Below are positions 5,457-10,185 of a stretch of 10,185 nucleotides of DNA, one piece after another. The first letter of the stretch is position 1, and each line of letters begins with the position of its first letter. Made by a program: the position numbers and the translations under genes. Origin of the DNA: Archaeoglobaceae archaeon (GTDB lineage: Archaea; Halobacteriota; Archaeoglobi; Archaeoglobales; Archaeoglobaceae); the NCBI GenBank assembly GCA_027066965.1, contig JAMOMT010000114.1, positions 1-10,185 on the forward strand, in the 5' to 3' direction. Under the pieces are notes generated by a model that saw only the letters and a list, made by a program, of their open reading frames with translations, made no database searches and was not told the DNA's origin.

Positions 5457-6413
5457 ATGAGAAAAATAGCAGGATTGATCGGGTTAATTCTGATACTCCT
5501 CATTGCCGGAGCAGCATACACAACCTGCAACCGGCAAAACAACTGGCAAAACGCAAACTACATTGAGAGCTCGAAAGGTTTTCGCACATCGTCCTTCGTA
5601 TTAAACACGGCATTACCCGAAGTACCCAAAAAGCTGGAGATATACGAGTGCGTTGAACCAAATGTTACATTAAGCTATGTATCTTCAGTTGCAAAACGAC
5701 TTAATATGAATGGGCATCCAAGAGAGGCGTTCGATGAATTCGTTCTTACAGATGGTAAATTCCATCTCGAGATAAATGTAAAATCCGGTAGAATATCTTA
5801 TATTGACACATCCAGATGGATGGTGGGAAACAATGTTGACAAGCCGTCGAATTCGCCGTCCAGCGAAGAAGCGATAAAAATAGCAACGAAGTTTTTGCGT
5901 AAAAAAGGATTTATGCCTGATGACGCCGTTTTCAGAGGAGTTACCCATCCAAAAGTGGTGGCCATGAATGGAGAGGGAAAAGTAATTGGAATCGGTTTTG
6001 AAGACGTAAGAGTGTCATTTGCACGAAAGATAAACGGACTTCCAGTAGTTGGTGCCGGATCAAAACTTGACGTAGAGATTGGCGGCAAAGGCGATGTGAT
6101 ATGTTTCTACAAAGTATGGAGAACTGTGAGACCGTACAAAAAATGTCCGATCATCACTCCAGAGCAGGCCTTGGAAAAACTGAAGGAGGTCGGAATATTC
6201 ACGGGGATAAAGGACGTTGGCAGAGCAGAAATATGCAAGGTTTATCTGGGATACTACGCAAAACCCACAAGTGAAAAACAAAAGTACCTGCTGCCAGTTT
6301 ACGTTTTCGAAGGTTACGTAAAAGGAAGGAATAAGGTTGAGGCATTCAGACAGTACATCCCCGCCGTTTCAGATCTCCCAGAGCTCGGAGAGTTGCATGA
6401 GGTGTTACGATGA
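5457..6413 (+). CDS. Membrane-anchored extracytoplasmic protein with PepSY/YycI-like features
   Basis: 318 residues from the ATG at 5457; the in-frame ATG at 5451 would add two, but GAGATGA (5445-5451) is a plausible ribosome binding site that overlaps it and lies 5 nt before 5457. Numbered from 5451: hydrophobic anchor or signal peptide at 5-22; an NGHPREAFDEF...HLEINVKSGRISYID block (87-119) resembling a PepSY repeat; a helix SSEEAIKIATKFLRKKG (137-153); then VSFARKINGLPVVGAGSKLD (188-207) followed by V..GGKGDVICFYKVW, TPEQALEKLKEVG (236-248), and LLPVYVFEGYV (280-290). This order recalls thermolysin-propeptide/PepSY and YycI-type domains, which inhibit proteases or modulate membrane sensors. 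The resemblance is by pattern only. Five Cys (26, 67, 218, 232, 262) could form disulfides outside the cell. Its stop overlaps the next ATG by 4 bp. Confidence 0.85.
   Translation: MRKIAGLIGLILILLIAGAAYTTCNRQNNWQNANYIESSKGFRTSSFVLNTALPEVPKKLEIYECVEPNVTLSYVSSVAKRLNMNGHPREAFDEFVLTDGKFHLEINVKSGRISYIDTSRWMVGNNVDKPSNSPSSEEAIKIATKFLRKKGFMPDDAVFRGVTHPKVVAMNGEGKVIGIGFEDVRVSFARKINGLPVVGAGSKLDVEIGGKGDVICFYKVWRTVRPYKKCPIITPEQALEKLKEVGIFTGIKDVGRAEICKVYLGYYAKPTSEKQKYLLPVYVFEGYVKGRNKVEAFRQYIPAVSDLPELGELHEVLR
6399..6404 (+). promoter_or_regulatory. Ribosome binding site GAGGTG for the gene starting at 6410
   Basis: GAGGTG lies 5 nt before the ATG at 6410, inside the coding sequence of the preceding gene, and fixes the start at the ATGA stop/start overlap. 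Confidence 0.75.
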
Positions 6414-6859
6414 AAAAGTACATCGCAATACTCGCAGTTGCTCTAATGCTTTTATATTTTACTCTGAACATTTTGAGTAAACCTTCCGAAATAAACAGCG
6501 GAATAGTTATCCACATAAATGGAAAATATCGTATAATCTCACCAGAAGACAGAGGATACGGCAAACTGAAGGAGAAGTGTCTGGAAATTCTGAAAGCCAT
6601 AAACGGTCAGTACAAACTTGGGATAAAAATGGATGGACTGAATTCGATAAAAGCTCATGAAGACTACGTCGAAATTGTTTTTCCAGAAATTATAACACTC
6701 AAGACGAATTACCGTAATATACATCTGAAGGGGGCTGTGTTCGTGCTGAGCGGTAAATACAGAAATACGATTTTCACCTATAGAAATGTAATAGTTGGTG
6801 TCTGGAGTTCCAGCAGAAGCTTTGAGAAGCTGATGAAAATAGCAGGTGAATACACGTGA
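6410..6859 (+). CDS. Membrane-anchored small protein of unknown function
   Basis: 149 residues. MKKYIAILAVALMLLYFTLN is a short basic start plus one hydrophobic helix (about 4-22), a signal anchor or uncleaved signal peptide, placing the rest outside the cytoplasm. The soluble part has a charged helix GKLKEKCLEILKAINGQYKL (51-70) with a single Cys57, followed by beta-strand-like stretches: EDYVEIVFPEIITLKT (84-99), HLKGAVFVLSGKY (105-117) and NTIFTYRNVIVGVWSSS (119-135). No family recognised. The start overlaps the stop of the previous gene (ATGA) and its own stop overlaps the next GTG (GTGA), so the three products are likely made in coordinated amounts and may form one membrane complex. Sampled lines of this gene have 19-20 G+C per 60 bases, lower than the flanking genes. 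Confidence 0.82.
   Translation: MKKYIAILAVALMLLYFTLNILSKPSEINSGIVIHINGKYRIISPEDRGYGKLKEKCLEILKAINGQYKLGIKMDGLNSIKAHEDYVEIVFPEIITLKTNYRNIHLKGAVFVLSGKYRNTIFTYRNVIVGVWSSSRSFEKLMKIAGEYT
6844..6849 (+). promoter_or_regulatory. Ribosome binding site AGGTGA for the GTG-started regulator gene
   Basis: AGGTGA lies 6 nt before the GTG at 6856. It supports GTG as the true start in the GTGA overlap; no in-frame ATG occurs near it. Confidence 0.7.
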
Positions 6860-7329
6860 GGATAATTGCCCTCAACGCAAGGGATCTTAAGGCCCTGTCA
6901 TCGGGAGTGAGAATCAACATTCTCAAAAAACTCAACACCGGATCGAAAACACTCAGAAATCTGAGCGAAGAATTGAACCTTCCAAAATCAACCGTGCACG
7001 AGAACCTCGCAGTTCTCGTGGAGTCGGGCTTTGTGGAGAAGGTAAATGTCGGCAACAAGTGGGTGCATTACAGGTTAACGGAGAAGGGGAAAGCCATTCT
7101 TTCCGGAACAAAGGTTGTGCTTATTCTATCTCTCGCAATACTTAACTGTACTGCCGGAATAGCAGAGATATACATTTCCCTTCGAAGTTCTCACGCAGGA
7201 GGGAATTTAAAAGGCACAAGCTTCTCAGCTCAAAATGCAGTTTTTGGATTATTGCTTTTGCTGTCCGGTACTCTGTTGCTGTTTTATTTATTCTATTCTT
7301 TATTTTATTCAAAGTATCATAATAGATAA
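6856..7329 (+). CDS. Membrane-bound winged-helix transcriptional regulator
   Basis: 157 residues from a GTG start. Residues 8-80 form an ArsR/MarR-like winged helix: LSSGVRINILKKLNTGSKTL, recognition region ELNLPKSTVHENLAVLVESG (39-58), and a wing NVGNKWVHYRLTEKGKAIL (64-82). Two hydrophobic segments follow, 86-109 (VVLILSLAILNCTAGIAEIY) and 128-150 (VFGLLLLLSGTLLLFYLFYS), joined by a short polar loop (110-127) predicted to be outside, with a basic cytoplasmic tail SKYHNR. The topology puts the DNA-binding domain inside the cell, tethered to the membrane. No metal-binding Cys cluster typical of ArsR sensors is seen. Last gene of the operon, coupled by a 4-bp overlap to the gene before it. The likely role is to sense the state of the exported operon products or the envelope and control this operon's promoter, but that is inference. 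Confidence 0.88.
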   Translation: MRIIALNARDLKALSSGVRINILKKLNTGSKTLRNLSEELNLPKSTVHENLAVLVESGFVEKVNVGNKWVHYRLTEKGKAILSGTKVVLILSLAILNCTAGIAEIYISLRSSHAGGNLKGTSFSAQNAVFGLLLLLSGTLLLFYLFYSLFYSKYHNR

Positions 7330-7438
7330 ATTAAATCAAAACTAAACTTAAAGATTTCAGCAAGTCCTGACAAACAGTAGACTCAGGATACCACCGCAGA
7401 ACAGCAAAAACCGGAATCCATAACCACATAACCAAACA
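7330..7438. other. Intergenic region with a small inverted repeat
   Basis: About 110 bp without an open frame. TCCTGA (7365-7370) and TCAGGA (7383-7388) could form a 6-bp stem with a 12-nt loop after the regulator gene, but no T-run follows, so a terminator for the operon is not clear. The sequence from 7389 to the ileS promoter shows nothing else. Confidence 0.35.
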
Positions 7439-7446
7439 TTTTTAAT
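7439..7446 (+). promoter_or_regulatory. TATA box of ileS
   Basis: TTTTTAAT, preceded by A-rich ACCAAACA, has its centre about 26 bp from the A of the ATG at 7469, so transcription should start at or next to the start codon. No Shine-Dalgarno sequence is present, consistent with a leaderless mRNA. Confidence 0.6.
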
Positions 7447-7468
7447 CAACCCTATAAGCGTGAAAACC

Positions 7469-10185
7469 ATGTTTCCTTCAGTTTACTCCCCAGCGGACGT
7501 AGAAAAGGAGATATTCGAGTTCTGGCACGATCACGAAATCTACAGAAAGGTGAAGGAGAAAGGAGAGAAAGACTTCTTCTTCGTCGATGGACCACCTTAC
7601 ACGACTGGAGAGATACACCTTGGAACTGCATGGAATAAAGTGATCAAAGATGTAGTGCTGAGGTATCGTAGAATGCGCAACTACAGAGTCAAAGATACTC
7701 CCGGCTGGGACATGCATGGATTGCCTATAGAGGTAAAGGTCGAACAGATGCTTGGTTTCAAGAACAAGAGGGACATAGAGAACTTCGGCGTCGACAAGTT
7801 TGTAGCCAAGTGCATGGAGTACGCTCTCGAAAACAAGGAGAAGATGACCAGACAGTTCAAGAGGTTAGCTGTGTGGATGGACTGGGAAAACCCATACATG
7901 ACAGTTAAAGCTGATTACATAAATGCAGCTTGGTGGACAGTAAAAAAAGCTTACGAGAGAGGTTTGCTCGAGAAGAAGCTGAGAGTCGTAAACTGGTGTC
8001 CCCGCTGTGAAACGGCTTTGGCCGAAGCTGAGGTGGAGTATTGGGATGAAACAGATCCGTCCATCTACGTCAAGTTCCCCGTCAAGGACAGAGAGAACGA
8101 GTATGTGGTCATCTGGACAACTACACCATGGACTCTGCCGGCGAACATGGCCGTTGCTGTTCACCCAGAGTTCGACTACGTCAGAGCCAAGGTAAGAGAC
8201 GAAAACGGAAAGGAAGAGGTGATAATAGTTGCAAAGGACTTGCTCGAGAGCGTTGCACAGAAGGGCAGGTTAGAGGTTATCGAAGTTCTGGAGACTTTCA
8301 AGGGCAAGGAACTTGAAGGGTTGGAGTACGAACATCCCCTAAGCGAAGAAGTTCCGTACCAGAAGGATAAACCTCACAGAGTTTGCTTGGCAAACTTCGT
8401 CGCGCTCGAAAATACAGGATGCGTTCACATAGCTCCCGGGCACGGAGCTGACGACTTCTACCTCGGAATGGAGTATGGTTTGGAAGTTTTCAATCCAGTT
8501 GACGGGAGGGGAGTTTACACTGAGCAGGCTGGAAAGTATGCCGGAACGAACGTCAAAGAGGCAAATCCTGTCATAATAGAGGACCTAAAAGCTAAAGGTC
8601 TGCTTCTGGCTGAGGAGAAGATAACTCACAGATATGGACACTGCTGGAGGTGCAAGAGTCCTATTCTCTACAGAGCGACCGAACAGTGGTTCATAGCGAT
8701 TTCAAAGGTGAAAGAAAAGATGCTCGAGGAGATAGAGAAAGTTTGCTGGGTGCCGGAATGGGCGGGACTTTCGAGGTTCAAGGACTGGGTTAGTAATGCG
8801 AGAGACTGGTGCATAAGCAGACAGCGCTATTGGGGTATTCCAATTCCAGTCTGGGAGTGCGAGAAGTGCGGGAAAATTAAGGTCGTAGGCAGCATAGACG
8901 AGCTCGGAATAGAAGTGAAGAACGACTTGGATGTTCACAGGCCAAGAGTTGACGAGATAACTTTCGAGTGCGAGTGCGGAGGGGTGATGAGGAGAGTTCC
9001 TGATGTCTTCGACGTGTGGTTCGACAGCGGTGTTGCGAGCTGGGCCACGCTGAAGTTTCCGAGGGTCAAGGAGGAGTTCGAGCGATTGTGGCCGGCTGAC
9101 TTCATAACAGAGGGGCACGATCAGACGAGAGGATGGTTCTACTCCCAGCTCGGAGCTTCCGTCGTGTCTTTTGACAGAGCTCCCTACAAGACCGTCCTCA
9201 TGCACGGCTTCACGCTCGACGAACAGGGAAGGAAGATGAGCAAAAGTCTGGGCAACGTAATAAAGCCCGAGGAGGTCGTGGAGTGGATTGGAGTTGACGC
9301 TTTCAGATTATATGTCCTCAGCTCAGCCCTCTGGGAAGATCTTCGATTCAGCAAGGAAGAGGCAGAAATGTACAGGAGGTACCTTAACATAGTCTGGAAC
9401 GCTGTTAGGTTTGCTTACATGTACATGAGCCTTGACAAAGAGGACTTCCTTGAGAGCTGCAAAGACGGCGTAACCTTCCGCGTAGAGGACAGGTGGATCC
9501 TCTCTCGCCTGGAAAATCTTTGCAAGGTTGCGAGAGATAGTTTAGAAACCTACCACCTACACAGAACTGTAAAGGCGTTCGTCGACTTCTTCGTAGAGGA
9601 CTTCAGCAGGTGGTACGTGCAGCTCATAAGGAGTAGAGTCTGGGAGGAGAAAGCCTCTCCTTCAAAGATGGCAGCCTATGCAACGATTCTCAAGGTAATA
9701 GACAAGTCGATGAGGATAATCGCTCCTTACACTCCAGTCCTCTCGGAGTGGATATACCAGCACTTCATCAAAGAGTTTGCCGAGGCAAAAGAGGCCATTT
9801 GTGGTGAGAGCGTTAAGGAATCGATATTCATGGAGAGCTTCCCGGAGGTCGAAGAAGAGCTCATAGACACCGAGCTGGAGAGGGCGATGGAGATAGCCAA
9901 GGAAGTCTTCGAGGCTGCAAGCAACGCGAGGCAGAAAGCAAAGAGGAAGCTCAGGTGGCCTCTCAAGCTCCTCGTCGTCGAGGGCGGAGAGGACGTGAAA
10001 AAAGCTGTGGAGATGCTTGGCGACATAATAAAAGCGCAGTGCAACGTCAAGGAAGTGAGATACGTCGAGAGCTTCGAGAAGAGAGCTAAAGCACAGGTGA
10101 ACTACAGAGAGGCTGGGCCTCTGCTCAAAGACAGGATAAAGGCGTTTGCTGAGTTCGTTTCCTCCCTGAGCGAAAAAGATGTAGA
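7469..10185 (+). CDS. ileS: Isoleucyl-tRNA synthetase (3' end outside window)
   Basis: Class Ia aminoacyl-tRNA synthetase that charges tRNA(Ile) with isoleucine. The frame is open from ATG 7469 to the right edge, 905 complete codons. Seen in order: start MFPSVYSPADVEKEIFEFW; the HIGH-equivalent HLGT (50-53) within PPYTTGEIHLGTAWNK; GWDMHGLPIEVKVE; first Cys pair NWCPRCET; the CP1 editing domain with IWTTTPWTLPANMAVAV and HIAPGHGADDFYLGMEYGL; CWRCKSP; RDWCISRQRYWGIPIPVWEC with further CxxC-type pairs suggesting zinc ribbons; DVWFDSGVASW; and the KMSKS signature (589-593) in GRKMSKSLGN. The anticodon-binding helical domain follows (WNAVRFAYMYM, then RWYVQLIRSRVWEE). HLGT and overall style are archaeal type, members of which are about 1,000 residues or more, so roughly 100 or more C-terminal residues are probably missing. 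No frameshift or intein seen. Confidence 0.98.
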   Translation, partial: MFPSVYSPADVEKEIFEFWHDHEIYRKVKEKGEKDFFFVDGPPYTTGEIHLGTAWNKVIKDVVLRYRRMRNYRVKDTPGWDMHGLPIEVKVEQMLGFKNKRDIENFGVDKFVAKCMEYALENKEKMTRQFKRLAVWMDWENPYMTVKADYINAAWWTVKKAYERGLLEKKLRVVNWCPRCETALAEAEVEYWDETDPSIYVKFPVKDRENEYVVIWTTTPWTLPANMAVAVHPEFDYVRAKVRDENGKEEVIIVAKDLLESVAQKGRLEVIEVLETFKGKELEGLEYEHPLSEEVPYQKDKPHRVCLANFVALENTGCVHIAPGHGADDFYLGMEYGLEVFNPVDGRGVYTEQAGKYAGTNVKEANPVIIEDLKAKGLLLAEEKITHRYGHCWRCKSPILYRATEQWFIAISKVKEKMLEEIEKVCWVPEWAGLSRFKDWVSNARDWCISRQRYWGIPIPVWECEKCGKIKVVGSIDELGIEVKNDLDVHRPRVDEITFECECGGVMRRVPDVFDVWFDSGVASWATLKFPRVKEEFERLWPADFITEGHDQTRGWFYSQLGASVVSFDRAPYKTVLMHGFTLDEQGRKMSKSLGNVIKPEEVVEWIGVDAFRLYVLSSALWEDLRFSKEEAEMYRRYLNIVWNAVRFAYMYMSLDKEDFLESCKDGVTFRVEDRWILSRLENLCKVARDSLETYHLHRTVKAFVDFFVEDFSRWYVQLIRSRVWEEKASPSKMAAYATILKVIDKSMRIIAPYTPVLSEWIYQHFIKEFAEAKEAICGESVKESIFMESFPEVEEELIDTELERAMEIAKEVFEAASNARQKAKRKLRWPLKLLVVEGGEDVKKAVEMLGDIIKAQCNVKEVRYVESFEKRAKAQVNYREAGPLLKDRIKAFAEFVSSLSEKDV

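Noticed and set aside
5159..5542. 127-codon minus-strand open frame over the exported-peptide gene
   Set aside because: It covers the promoter and signal peptide of the plus-strand gene, which has TATA-box and signal-peptide support; the minus frame has no promoter and no recognisable features.
7365..7388. Intrinsic terminator after the regulator gene
   Set aside because: Only a 6-bp stem with a 12-nt loop and no following T-run; described as a small inverted repeat only.
8702..9205. 167-codon open frame on the minus strand within ileS
   Set aside because: It lies wholly antisense to a conserved synthetase core including the region around the second zinc pairs, and the translation looks like a shadow with no domain or signal.
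1..10185. CRISPR array, tRNA/rRNA genes, insertion sequence or intein
   Set aside because: No regularly spaced repeats, no tRNA-like cloverleaf or rRNA stretches, no transposase frame, and the IleRS motifs are uninterrupted.

Overview
The window looks like chromosomal DNA of a thermophilic archaeon, most likely a member of the Archaeoglobales. This is an inference from gene style, not a database match. The signs are TATA-box promoters placed to give leaderless mRNAs (1925 on the minus strand, 7469 on the plus strand), GGAGGTG-type ribosome binding sites on internal genes, heavy use of AGA/AGG, ATA, AAG and GAG codons, an archaeal-type isoleucyl-tRNA synthetase (HLGT and KMSKS) and a lipobox plus Thr-rich linker on the solute-binding protein.

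Left part (1-5027). After the last 37 codons of an unidentified plus-strand gene, everything is on the minus strand and concerns amino acids. Reading in the direction of transcription, there is a polar amino acid ABC importer (binding lipoprotein, permease, ATPase; 5027 to 2627), a small secreted protein of unknown function (2431-2024), then an Lrp/AsnC-type regulator (1925-1434) directly followed by a PLP-dependent class I/II aminotransferase (1419-130). The regulator and aminotransferase probably form one transcript. A 14-bp palindrome sits between the TATA box and start codon of the regulator, where an autoregulatory operator would be expected. A perfect 13-bp inverted repeat (111-123 and 2588-2600) brackets the aminotransferase, regulator and secreted-protein genes.

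Middle part (about 5200-7330). A divergent promoter region leads into a compact four-gene plus-strand operon that I cannot assign to a known system. It encodes a 56-residue preprotein predicted to release a 34-residue, Cys- and aromatic-rich secreted peptide; a 318-residue membrane-anchored extracytoplasmic protein with PepSY/YycI-like sequence patterns; a 149-residue membrane-anchored protein; and a winged-helix DNA-binding protein with two C-terminal transmembrane helices. The last three genes are coupled by 4-bp ATGA and GTGA overlaps, each with a strong ribosome binding site. Sampled lines are more AT-rich than the flanking genes. A membrane-bound regulator co-expressed with exported proteins suggests an envelope-sensing or secreted-peptide/immunity cassette, and this is the best candidate here for an undescribed system.

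Right part (7469-10185). ileS, encoding isoleucyl-tRNA synthetase, starts from a well-placed TATA box and runs off the right edge after 905 complete codons. No RNA gene, CRISPR array, insertion sequence or phage gene was recognised.
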